Below the pieces are notes generated by a model. That model searched no databases. It was not told the origin of the DNA and was given only the letters and a program-made list of their open reading frames with translations. Made by a program: the position numbers and the translations under genes. DNA of 64,000 nucleotides from Pirellulales bacterium (GTDB lineage Bacteria; Planctomycetota; Planctomycetia; Pirellulales; UBA1268): the NCBI GenBank assembly GCA_018401745.1, contig JAGYJY010000016.1, positions 1 through 64,000 of the forward strand. Direction: 5' to 3'. Within the stretch, counting starts at the first letter, position 1, and every line of letters begins with the position of its first letter. Positions 38,007 to 46,433 of the stretch are shown piece by piece.

Positions 38007-39269
38007 ATGCTCTACCACCGCCTGGTTTGCTCATCGCTTGTGGTCCTGCTCGGGTTTGGCGAGCTGACCTCTTCAGCCGCCGCGGAGGATCCACCAGGTT
38101 CGAGCTGGCTGCAATGGCGAGGGCCGACGCGGGATGGCTTCGTTGCTGGAGCGGCTTGGCCAGACGGGCTGTCTGGCGACCGGCTGGAGCAGGTCTGGCA
38201 GGTGGAGGATCTCGGGCCGAGCTATTCCGGGCCTCTGCTGACCGAGGAACTGGTGATCATCACCGAAACACGCGATGCGGCTGCCGAGCGTGTGCTCGCC
38301 TACGACCGGGCAACCGGCGAAAAGCGTTGGCAGGTTTCTTGGGACGGCGCGATGACTGTGCCCTTTTTCGCCGCCTCCAACGGCTCCTGGATCCGGGCCA
38401 CGCCCTGCCTCGACGAGGGACGACTCTATGTTGCGGGCATGCGCGACCTGCTCGTCTGCCTCGACGCAGCAACAGGCGAGGAGCTCTGGAAGGTCGACTT
38501 TATGCAGGCGTTCGACAGCCCGCTGCCGGCTTTCGGGTTTGTCTCCAGTCCTCTTGTCATCGGTGAGCATGTCTACGTGCAGGCAGGCTCCGGCTTCGTG
38601 AAGCTCAACAAGGTCACCGGCGAAGTCGCCTGGCGGACGCTCGACGATGCCGGTGGCATGAACGGCAGCGCCTTCTCGTCGCCCTTCGTGGCCACCCTCA
38701 ACGGTGTTGAGCAGATTCTCGTGCAGGGCCGCGAGAACCTTGCCGGCGTCGATCCCGCCGACGGCACCGTGCTCTGGCAGACGCCCGTGGAGGCCTTCCG
38801 AGGCATGAACATCGTCACCCCCACGGTGATCGACGGCCGCGTGTTTACCACCAGCTACGGCGGCGGCTCCTTCCTCTTCTCCGTGGCCAGCGGCGAAACC
38901 GAGAAGCCGGTCGATGTCGTCTGGCGAAACAAGGTGCAGGGCTACATGTCGACGCCGATCATCATCGATGGCCACGCCTATGTGCATCTCCGCAACCAGC
39001 GGTTTGCCTGCATCAACCTGACCACTGGCAAGGAAGCCTGGATCACCAAGCCCTTCGGAAAATACTGGAGCATGGTGGCCCAAGGCGACCGCATCCTCGC
39101 CCTCGATGAAACGGGCGACCTGCGGCTGATCAAGGCCACGCCCGATGCCTTCACGCTGGTCGGTGAGGCGAAGGTCTCGGACCTGGAGAGCTGGGCCCAC
39201 CTCGCCATTGCCGGCGACCAGATCGCCATCCGTGATCTCGACCGGATCACCCTCTGGCGGTGGAAGTAG
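38007..39269 (+). CDS. Secreted PQQ-like beta-propeller protein
   Basis: A 420-residue exported protein with a signal peptide (LVCSSLVVLLGFGELTSSAAA). It opens with WLQWRGPTRDGFV, the hallmark of planctomycete PQQ-like proteins, followed by repeated blade motifs: VLAYDRATGEKRWQVSW, LVCLDAATGEELWKVDF and VKLNKVTGEVAWRTL. No cofactor or cytochrome motif is apparent, so electron transfer is not supported; a scaffold or binding role is possible. GAAGGGG lies six bases before ATG 38007. It is convergent with the redox fusion gene, 12 bases apart. Confidence 0.85.
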   Translation: MLYHRLVCSSLVVLLGFGELTSSAAAEDPPGSSWLQWRGPTRDGFVAGAAWPDGLSGDRLEQVWQVEDLGPSYSGPLLTEELVIITETRDAAAERVLAYDRATGEKRWQVSWDGAMTVPFFAASNGSWIRATPCLDEGRLYVAGMRDLLVCLDAATGEELWKVDFMQAFDSPLPAFGFVSSPLVIGEHVYVQAGSGFVKLNKVTGEVAWRTLDDAGGMNGSAFSSPFVATLNGVEQILVQGRENLAGVDPADGTVLWQTPVEAFRGMNIVTPTVIDGRVFTTSYGGGSFLFSVASGETEKPVDVVWRNKVQGYMSTPIIIDGHAYVHLRNQRFACINLTTGKEAWITKPFGKYWSMVAQGDRILALDETGDLRLIKATPDAFTLVGEAKVSDLESWAHLAIAGDQIAIRDLDRITLWRWK

Positions 39270-39281
39270 TGCAGCCGATCG

Positions 39282-41240
39282 TCAGTTTGCCTCGGCGGCG
39301 GCTTTCATCTCCTCTTCAGTGAGGATGCCATCGCCGTTGCGATCGATCCGCTTTGCTATCTCCTGCATGCGGCCGGGTACGGCATCAAGTGGCACTTTCC
39401 CATCGCCATCCCCATCAAGAAAGCGGAAGATCCGCATGGCGGCCTCCACGCGGGAGGGCTGCCCGTTTCCTCCGCCGCCAGCCTTCTCGGGCATCACCGT
39501 CGGGCTACCCTTGGGAACGGCGTAGTGAAAGTAGCCGATCATCATTTCTTCATAGGTCTGATCTCCCCAGCGGACCGTCTGCGACGGATCCGGGTTGGCG
39601 AGGTTGGCCTCGCTGTTGTCGAAGGCCGCGGTGCAGGCGATCCGCGATCCCGCCGAAATCGCCAGCGGCTCGGTCAACACGTAGTTGGTCTGCCAGTTGA
39701 AGTCATAGGCGGGCACATCGAGGAGCGTCTCACGGGTGCCGTCGGGCTTCACCAGTTCGTAGCGAAACGCCTTGCCCCGCAGGTGCATGTGGGGGCTCAT
39801 GCCCAGGAGCACCGCGTCGGGCAGCTGCTCAGGCAGCATCGCCGAGACTTCGTAGTTGGCCTCATGTGGCGGAATGCGGAGCGCCGGCTGAACGGCGCTG
39901 GTGGTGACAATCTCGTGTGTCACCGTTTCGGGATCCTTGAAGATGATGCCGAGCTTGCTCTGGTCGGTCTGGTCGGTGCCGATCGGCGTGTAGTGGATCT
40001 GAAACACCAGCTCGCTGCCGGCTGGGATCTTCTTCGCCATCCCAGGCGGGAGCACATCCACGCGAGTGCCTGGCACATACCCCACCAGGAAGCTGCGTGC
40101 CGCCTGGATGTTGCCCCGCTCCCCCTTGGGCCGCACGAAGCAGAGGATGTGATGCACCACCGCCCGATTGCCAGGCAGCAGCTCCGCCGCCTCGATCCAG
40201 CGGTCTTCCGTGATCTCCGGATCGACAACGTAATACTGATAACGGACTTCCCCCTCAGCCGGCACATCGAACGGCTCTGGGCTAACGTTGACTACGAGAT
40301 CTGGTTCCCTTGGCAGCTGCCAGCCAGACACCTTCGCGGGGAGCTCGGGCAGTCCCCCCTCGCCCTCTGGCGCTCCGGCATCCGCCCAGTCGAAGAGCAT
40401 CTGCTTCTCGTCGTCGGTGAGCGAGCGATCATTGGCAAACGTGCCGAAGTCGGGGCTGGCATGCCAGGGCGGCATCCGCTCTTCGCGGACCACCTCGGCA
40501 ATCATGTCGGCCCAGCCCGCGGCTTCTTCGTAGTCGACGAGCGCAAACGGCGCGATCTCTCCCTCGCGGTGGCAGCTGACGCAGCGGTTCATCAGGAGAT
40601 GAGCGACACCGCCGCGAAAGGTGGCCTCCGCATCATCACGCACCTCTTTCTGGCGGCCAATCTTGCAGCCGACCGCCGTCGTCTTGGCGATCGTCACAGG
40701 CTTACCAGCGAGCAGTTCGTCAATGGCCGTGCGGAGCTCCTGCTCAGCGACGCTGTCGCGGATGTAGCCCACGCCATACTGGTCATCGATCCGGCCGTGG
40801 TACTGCAACGTCCTCGCGGCATCAAAGACGAAGACCTCAGGAGTCCGCTCCGCGCCGAGCTGGTCGGCGAGTTTGTTGCCGGCATCCTTGAGCACCGGAA
40901 ACTCGACGGAATGCCGCCGGGCAAAGGCCGCGATCTCGGCGATCGAGTCTTGGCGGTTGCTCATCACCATGACAAAGGCGACGTTGCGGTCGGCATAGGC
41001 CTGCTGCATCTCCACCAGCCGGTCGGCGTAGAGCTTGGCCAGCGGGCACTCGGTGCCCATGAAGGCCAGCACGACCACGGGAGCGTCATCGAAATCGGTC
41101 AGCGTCCACTCCCGCCCTCGGTAGTCCGCCACGTCAATCGCCGTCAGCGGCTGGCTGAAGTCGGGAGCGGCCTGGAGCGGCCTGCCGCCAAACAGGCTGA
41201 AAAGCGAGAGCAGAAAGAGTGTTGAGGTGAGCGTCCGCAT
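39282..41240 (-). CDS. Secreted redoxin / cytochrome c / copper-monooxygenase-like / EF-hand fusion
   Basis: A 652-residue exported protein with a signal peptide (TLFLLSLFSLFGGRPLQAA). Residues about 30-180 are a thioredoxin-like redoxin domain with PVVVLAFMGTECPLAKLY. A CxxCH heme site (NRCVSCHREGE) lies near 225. Residues about 325-550 resemble copper type II ascorbate-dependent monooxygenases, with AVVHHILCFVRP and SPHMHLRGKAF as likely copper ligands. The C-terminus has two EF-hand-like loops (DGDGDGKVPLDA, DRNGDGILTEEE). The combination implies a periplasmic oxidoreductase; the substrate is unknown. ATG 41240 is chosen over a TTG at 41267. Confidence 0.85.
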   Translation of the reverse strand: MRTLTSTLFLLSLFSLFGGRPLQAAPDFSQPLTAIDVADYRGREWTLTDFDDAPVVVLAFMGTECPLAKLYADRLVEMQQAYADRNVAFVMVMSNRQDSIAEIAAFARRHSVEFPVLKDAGNKLADQLGAERTPEVFVFDAARTLQYHGRIDDQYGVGYIRDSVAEQELRTAIDELLAGKPVTIAKTTAVGCKIGRQKEVRDDAEATFRGGVAHLLMNRCVSCHREGEIAPFALVDYEEAAGWADMIAEVVREERMPPWHASPDFGTFANDRSLTDDEKQMLFDWADAGAPEGEGGLPELPAKVSGWQLPREPDLVVNVSPEPFDVPAEGEVRYQYYVVDPEITEDRWIEAAELLPGNRAVVHHILCFVRPKGERGNIQAARSFLVGYVPGTRVDVLPPGMAKKIPAGSELVFQIHYTPIGTDQTDQSKLGIIFKDPETVTHEIVTTSAVQPALRIPPHEANYEVSAMLPEQLPDAVLLGMSPHMHLRGKAFRYELVKPDGTRETLLDVPAYDFNWQTNYVLTEPLAISAGSRIACTAAFDNSEANLANPDPSQTVRWGDQTYEEMMIGYFHYAVPKGSPTVMPEKAGGGGNGQPSRVEAAMRIFRFLDGDGDGKVPLDAVPGRMQEIAKRIDRNGDGILTEEEMKAAAEAN

Positions 41241-41473
41241 GGGTGCGTCCAGTGATAGGGAAAGCAAAAACCGAAACAGATGCCGAGCCGCCTACAAACC
41301 CAGTGTAGGCAACGCGAGCCGCCTGCTCTACTCCGTTTGCTCCGTGAGATCTGCGTGAGCGGTGGCCCCCTTTCTCTCTTTTTTGGCTCTGGAGGTGCCG
41401 CCCCAAATCCCGATTTCTTGTTGGTCGCACCGACGGCCCGTAAGATTGCCGGGTCCGATCAAGTGTCTCCATC

Positions 41474-41546
41474 GCCCCCGTAGCTCAGTGGATAGAGCGA
41501 CGGTTTCCTAAACCGTAGGTCACAGGTTCGAGCCCTGTCGGGGGTA
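41474..41546 (+). tRNA. tRNA-Arg (anticodon CCT)
   Basis: A 73-base cloverleaf: acceptor GCCCCCG pairs with CGGGGGT, D arm GCTC/GAGC, anticodon stem ACGGT/ACCGT around loop TTCCTAA (anticodon CCT), and T arm ACAGG-TTCGAGC-CCTGT. Discriminator A follows; CCA is not encoded. It reads AGG codons. Confidence 0.95.
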
Positions 41547-41650
41547 GTTCGCTGCGGTTTTCCCCAGACGTGGGCTCATGCTCCGCTGATCCGTTGAAAC
41601 CGCGGCCCGGCTGGATGGCATCCATGCGTTGCCTCTCATACGGGTGAGCT

Positions 41651-42115
41651 TCAGGCGGCTCGACGGACTTCTTGGGGAGGTGCCTCGGCAGTGTCTCCTG
41701 AACTCGCAGTGTGTGCTGAGCTCGCACGGTCTGCTGAAGTCGCACTGCCTGCTGAAGTCATCGACATCCGTGGTGCCTCAACTGCGTCTTCGGCATCGTC
41801 CTCAACCACCTCGTCGTCAACTTCATCGAGCAGGACCGTGCCCACCAGGCCATCGAGCATGTCAGGGAGCGACGAAAGCACGTTCACAAAGCCGAGCATC
41901 ATCACGCCGTGATGGGCACCGAGTTTCAGCGCCGAGAGATCCGCAAACAGCGTGTCGAACGCCTCATCAAGACCGCTCGTCAGCAGCACGACCCCAGTGA
42001 TGAACTTCAGCCAGACGCTTTCCGCAAGCGATCGCACGCCTTCTGTGACCGTCCGATTCACACGCGCAAGCAGGCTCGTGTCGCGTGCCCGTGCCGTTCT
42101 CTGCTTCTCGCCCAT
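41651..42115 (-). CDS. Small predicted membrane protein of unknown function
   Basis: A 154-residue protein I do not recognise. ATG 42115 (MGEKQRTARA) is followed by a basic segment, then hydrophobic stretches LKFITGVVLLTSGL and HGVMMLGFVNVLSSL that may be two membrane helices. The C-terminal third is acidic, then Ala/Ser/Thr-rich with short repeats (SADRASSAHTASS). It is divergent from the porin gene. Confidence 0.5.
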   Translation of the reverse strand: MGEKQRTARARDTSLLARVNRTVTEGVRSLAESVWLKFITGVVLLTSGLDEAFDTLFADLSALKLGAHHGVMMLGFVNVLSSLPDMLDGLVGTVLLDEVDDEVVEDDAEDAVEAPRMSMTSAGSATSADRASSAHTASSGDTAEAPPQEVRRAA

Positions 42116-42458
42116 GCACCGGCCTCCCGCTCCTTCCGCCAACCTTCCTCCTCGCTGTTGGGGCAATAGCCAAGGAGCCGCCAGAGCGTCAACCGCGATT
42201 CCGCGACATGCCAACGTGGCAGACAAGGCAGCTTCCCAGGCTCGCTCCTTTGCCAAGTCGCCGGTGCTTCACCAGCTGCCAAACGATCCCTGTCTTCCGG
42301 CGACATGCCGAGGCCCACGCTTCGCCGCTCAGCGCAACACTCCCCAGGCACCCCCAGCCCCCCACTCTGCGCATTCCGAAAAACCCTCACACACACTCGT
42401 TGCAATGTCGATCCGAGAGGTGTGTCAGACCCCTGCACTCACCGGTTTTTCCAGGGAA
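42116..42458. other. Divergent intergenic region
   Basis: About 340 bases between the membrane-protein and porin genes. It presumably contains both promoters. No supported gene or repeat is visible; an in-frame ATG at 42405 could extend the porin slightly. Confidence 0.5.
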
Positions 42459-43988
42459 ATGCAACCGCCGTCGACATCCCGCCGCGGCTCAAGCCGCCTC
42501 GTCTTCGGGGTGGTTGCGCTCGCTGTCTGGGCGTCGACCGCGATGGCCGCACCAGCGGAGGCCGTGCCACCGAAGGTCGAGCTGATGATCCCGGAACGTG
42601 CCAGCAGCGATACCACAGACTCTGCGCTCAGCCCGTCTCAGCCGGCAGACACTCTCCCGCCGACGGGCGACCTCAAAGACGCCTTCCGCGACGCCCTCCG
42701 CACCGACCCCGAGATGCGAGCGATCCTCCGCGAAGAAGCGGAGCTGATCATGCTCCAACAGCTCAGCGGCATTCCCAAGCCCCGCTACATTCCCGCCACC
42801 GACTTCGCTGGCCCCAAGGGGTTTGAAGTCTACGACCGCGGAAACAAGCAGGGCTTTCCGGCGTCGCTGTATCTCAACGGCTACATGCAGGTCCGCTGGT
42901 TTGAGTTTGCTCGCTCGGTGACCAGCTGGACCGACTCCGCCGGCACGCTCGCGCCGGTCAACAACATCAACACCTTTGAGATCAATCGCTTTTACATCAC
43001 CACCGAGGGCTTCATCACCGACGAGAACATCCCCTACTCGATCTCACTCTTCGGCACGACCGACTACGGCAACAACTCAGCCATCACACCGCTTGGCTAC
43101 GTGGGATACATCTTCAACGACCAGCTTTCGATGCTCGCTGGCGTGACCTTTGTGGCTGGCACCCGCGAGTGGGCAACCTCGAGCCGCTGGGTGTTGGGCA
43201 TCGACCGCAGCATGGCCAACACCTACTTCCGGCCGAGCTACTCGCCGGGGGTTGAGTTTTCAGGAAACTTTCTTGAAAAGGAAATTACCTGGCGAGGTGG
43301 TGTCTGGAACTCGATCGACGGCTCACTCTCGGGTGTCAACCGCAACGGTACCTCGATGGCCTGGGCCGGCATCGTCACCTGGGAGCCCTGGGGGAACTAC
43401 GGCCTGGGCTATTCCGACATGGAGGGCCACGATGAGCCAGCCCTGCGGTTCGGCTGCAGCGGCATCCACGCCCTCTCGCAAGCGATCGAGGCCACCAACG
43501 GCAACAATCCGGAAGACACGATCGTGCGGCTCTCCGACGGCACGCCGATCGCGACGCCCGGGGCCCTTGGGCCTGGCTCGCAGGTCAGCCAGTTTCGGAT
43601 GCAGCTGGCTACGGTTGATGCCGGCTGGAAGTACAACGGGGTGGGCCTCAACTTTGAGTACTACTGGCGGCTGCTCGACGACTTTGTCGGCACGGGCCCC
43701 TTCAATCAACAGAGCCTTTTTGATCAAGGCGGCCTGGCCTATATGTCGTTCTGCCTGGTGCCGCGAAAGTATGAGCTGTATGGCCGCTCAAGCGCTGTGA
43801 CCGGTGTCTACGGCACCGGCCAAGAGTATGGCGGCGGCTTCAACTGGTATCTCAAGAAGAGCCGCCAGAGCAAGCTGACCTTCGAGGCCCTCTACTACAA
43901 CCGCAGCCCGGCCGACAACACCCTCTACCCCTACCGCGCCGGCTTCAGCGGCACCGCCATCCAGACCCAGATGCTGGTGATGTGGTGA
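42459..43988 (+). CDS. Outer-membrane porin-like beta-barrel protein
   Basis: A 509-residue exported protein. ATG 42459 gives a clean signal peptide (RRGSSRLVFGVVALAVWAST, cleaved near AMAAPAEA). After a short linker with a possible coiled region (AILREEAELIMLQQLSG), the mature part is rich in alternating aromatic strands: LYLNGYMQVRWFEF, FEINRFYITTEGF, YVGYIFNDQLSMLAGV and LNFEYYWRLLDDFV, ending QTQMLVMW with aromatic C-terminal residue. This matches planctomycete phosphate-selective-porin (OprP/O)-like barrels. Transport substrate is unknown. Confidence 0.8.
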   Translation: MQPPSTSRRGSSRLVFGVVALAVWASTAMAAPAEAVPPKVELMIPERASSDTTDSALSPSQPADTLPPTGDLKDAFRDALRTDPEMRAILREEAELIMLQQLSGIPKPRYIPATDFAGPKGFEVYDRGNKQGFPASLYLNGYMQVRWFEFARSVTSWTDSAGTLAPVNNINTFEINRFYITTEGFITDENIPYSISLFGTTDYGNNSAITPLGYVGYIFNDQLSMLAGVTFVAGTREWATSSRWVLGIDRSMANTYFRPSYSPGVEFSGNFLEKEITWRGGVWNSIDGSLSGVNRNGTSMAWAGIVTWEPWGNYGLGYSDMEGHDEPALRFGCSGIHALSQAIEATNGNNPEDTIVRLSDGTPIATPGALGPGSQVSQFRMQLATVDAGWKYNGVGLNFEYYWRLLDDFVGTGPFNQQSLFDQGGLAYMSFCLVPRKYELYGRSSAVTGVYGTGQEYGGGFNWYLKKSRQSKLTFEALYYNRSPADNTLYPYRAGFSGTAIQTQMLVMW

Positions 43989-44010
43989 CCGCTGCCGCCT
44001 CCAGCAGAAC

Positions 44011-45091
44011 TCATCCGTGCAGCCCGTACACCCGTAGGAATCCATCGGCCATGGCGACGGCGACGCCGGTGCCATCGGGTGAGAGGGCCATGCCGCGGCC
44101 GTTGGCTGGCAGCTTCATGGCGTGGAAGTCTTCCGTGGCGTCGGGCCGAAAGAACCGTAGCCAGCCACCGCCGCCGCCGCCCGCCTGGCCGATCCAGAAG
44201 CCCTCGGGATGCCAGGCGACCCCCCAGCAGACGCCGTCGCCAGCCCCCTTGCCGAGCAGCTGCCTCACGCCCGTGGCCTCGGCGGCTTTCGCTTCCGGCG
44301 ACGCATCCTGTGATGCCGCCGCATCGGCAGCCTGATCTGCTTTGTCGGGCAGGGCTGGCTGCTCCCAATCAACCAGCACGATCACCGGCTTGCCGATGCC
44401 CGCAAAGGCATTGGTGACCTTGGTGATGCCGCCCAGAGCGAGCTGGCTCCCAGCGGTGTTGAAGCCGATCGACCGGGCGCCCCCGATATCCGCGCGAAAG
44501 GTGGGGTCGTATTTCCAGAGAGCGTCGGCCGTCGCGATGTCTCGCCGCAGCACGCCAGCAGACGGATCCCACTCCTTGACGACTCCCTTGAGATCGCACG
44601 ACACAACCGCCGAGCCGTCGGGCCTCCAGGCAACCTCATAGACGTGCGACTCGTGGCCCGAGAGCACCGCCAGCTCACGGCCATCGGCGGCATCCCAGAG
44701 CCGCACGAGCCGGTCATTGCCACAGCTGGCAAGCAGGCGGCCATCGGGGCTCGCCGCCACCGAACGCACCCAGCCGTCGTGCGCCTCAATCGCTCGCACC
44801 ATCTGTGGCGTCTTGCCAGCATCATCAAACCAGACAAGCCGACCGTCGTAGCCGGCCGTCACCACGCCGCGGCCGTCTGGCAGCACCGCGATCGACTTCA
44901 CCCAGGAGTCGTGGCCACCTTCAAGTGGGCTGACTGTTGCCTCCGCACCGTCCGCTCCAGGCACGAGCCGCTGCGGGGGCGTGTTCTCGGCGGAGAAATA
45001 GATCGCCCCCAGCGGCCGCGTACCGCACGGCAAGCAGGGGCCGGCCATGCTTGTACTCGAGTGTCTGGTGCGTCTTGGTCGGATCGATCAC
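44011..45091 (-). CDS. WD40-repeat protein, frameshifted near the N-terminus
   Basis: A WD40 propeller protein of about 359 residues. Repeats such as GHDSWVKSIAVLPDG, AHDGWVRSVAASPDG and GHESHVYEVAWRPDG are clear. The open frame from 45048 lacks a good start. One extra base near 45020 would join it to the upstream frame PTKTHQTLEYKHGRPLLAV, giving a GTG start at 45091 with GGAG upstream. It follows the DUF1501 gene by 15 bases in the same operon, a common planctomycete arrangement. Likely an extracytoplasmic or surface scaffold, but no signal peptide is evident. Confidence 0.8.
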
Positions 45092-45106
45092 GGGCGAGGT
45101 CTCCGC

Positions 45107-46384
45107 TTATGCCAAGAGTTCGTCGATCGGCCCCTTGGCGGGGTCGGCGATCGGATGGTCACGGCCGGCGACATGAAACTCACCGAGGGAGTCGACGCCG
45201 ATCGCCTGGAGGATCGTGTGGAACACATGGCCGTGGTCGACCGCACGGTCTTCCACCGCTGTGCCGTCGGCGTTGGTGCGACCGATGATGCCGCCTGACT
45301 GCACGCCGGCTCCCCCCATCACGATGCTCCAGGAGGTGCCCCAGTGGTCGCGGCCGTAGCGGTCGTTGATCCGCGGCGTGCGGCCAAACTCGCTCATCAC
45401 ACAGACGAGCGTGTCTTCCATCAGGCCCCGCTCGGTCAGATCGTTGACCAGGGTGGCGAACGGCCGGTCAAACTCGCCGAGCTGCTCGATGTGGAAGTCG
45501 AAGTTCTCAAAGTGCGTGTCGTAGTTGGAATGGTTGACCTGCACAAAGGGCACGCCCCGCTCGAGCAGCCGTCGCGCCAGCAGGCAGTGCTGCCCAAACT
45601 CATGGCTTCCGTAGCGGTCGTGGTCGCGGACGGATTCCTTGGTGACATCAAACACCTCCCGCTGATCAAGCAGGTCGAGGGCCTGGTCGTAGGAAAAGGT
45701 GTAGGCGTCGGTGTCGGCGGTGCGGCGACGGCCAGCGAAGCGATCGTTGAAGCGGCTCCGCAGGGCCGCCCGGCGACGATCGGCCTCGCCCGTGAGCCCC
45801 TCGGGCCGTGCCGTGTATTCCGGTGGCTTGCCGTCGTTCATCGCCACGCCGGCAAACTGCGGCCCGAGGTAGGCCGCGCTGCCGGGCCCTGTGCCGGCCC
45901 CGCGAATCAGGATGTGGCCAGGCAGTGAAAAGCCCGTGGGCGTGGAGGTCTTCGCCACCACCGCACCGAGCGATGGGTAGTCGAACGGGGCGGGCTGATC
46001 ACGACCGCTGATCATTTCCCGCTGACCGCGACCGTGGTCGCCATTCTTCGTGTCGAGGCTGCGAATGATCGAGAGCCGATGCATCTGCGTGGCGGTGTGG
46101 GGCAGCAGCTCACTGATGTGGGTTCCCGGCACGCTTGTGGGAATCGCTCGAAAAGGCCCGCCGGTGTCGGTGCCCGGCTTTGGGTCCCAGCTCTCCAGCT
46201 GACTGACACCCCCATGCAGGAAGACGACCAGCACCCGCTTGCTGCCGCTTTTCACCGCTTCAGCCAGGCCTGGCGTTGCGGCAAGCCCGCCACACATCCC
46301 GAGGGCACCGACGCCCAGGCCACCGAGCAGGCTTCGCCTGGAGAGGGCATGGTCTGCACTGCGGCAGGCTGGATTGCTCGCCAT
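45107..46384 (-). CDS. DUF1501 protein (alkaline-phosphatase-like fold), Tat-type signal
   Basis: A 425-residue protein with a twin-arginine-like signal (ALSRRSLLGGLGVG). The mature region has VLVVFLHGGVSQLESWDPKPG, FVQVNHSNYDTHFENFD and VCVMSEFGRTPRIND, then GRDHWGTSWSIVMGG, the standard DUF1501 blocks. The fold belongs to the alkaline phosphatase/sulfatase superfamily; activity is unproven. It follows the PSD1-like gene in an operon, as such pairs commonly do in planctomycetes. Confidence 0.9.
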   Translation of the reverse strand: MASNPACRSADHALSRRSLLGGLGVGALGMCGGLAATPGLAEAVKSGSKRVLVVFLHGGVSQLESWDPKPGTDTGGPFRAIPTSVPGTHISELLPHTATQMHRLSIIRSLDTKNGDHGRGQREMISGRDQPAPFDYPSLGAVVAKTSTPTGFSLPGHILIRGAGTGPGSAAYLGPQFAGVAMNDGKPPEYTARPEGLTGEADRRRAALRSRFNDRFAGRRRTADTDAYTFSYDQALDLLDQREVFDVTKESVRDHDRYGSHEFGQHCLLARRLLERGVPFVQVNHSNYDTHFENFDFHIEQLGEFDRPFATLVNDLTERGLMEDTLVCVMSEFGRTPRINDRYGRDHWGTSWSIVMGGAGVQSGGIIGRTNADGTAVEDRAVDHGHVFHTILQAIGVDSLGEFHVAGRDHPIADPAKGPIDELLA

Positions 46385-46433
46385 GAGTGTGTCCTTTCGC
46401 TGAACGGTTGGAGGCGAAGCCCCAGAGCCGCGC

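Noticed and set aside
2..45091. Programmed +1 frameshifting as the explanation of the breaks
   Set aside because: No stop or rare codon follows the putative slip sites and two breaks go the other way; error or decay is simpler.
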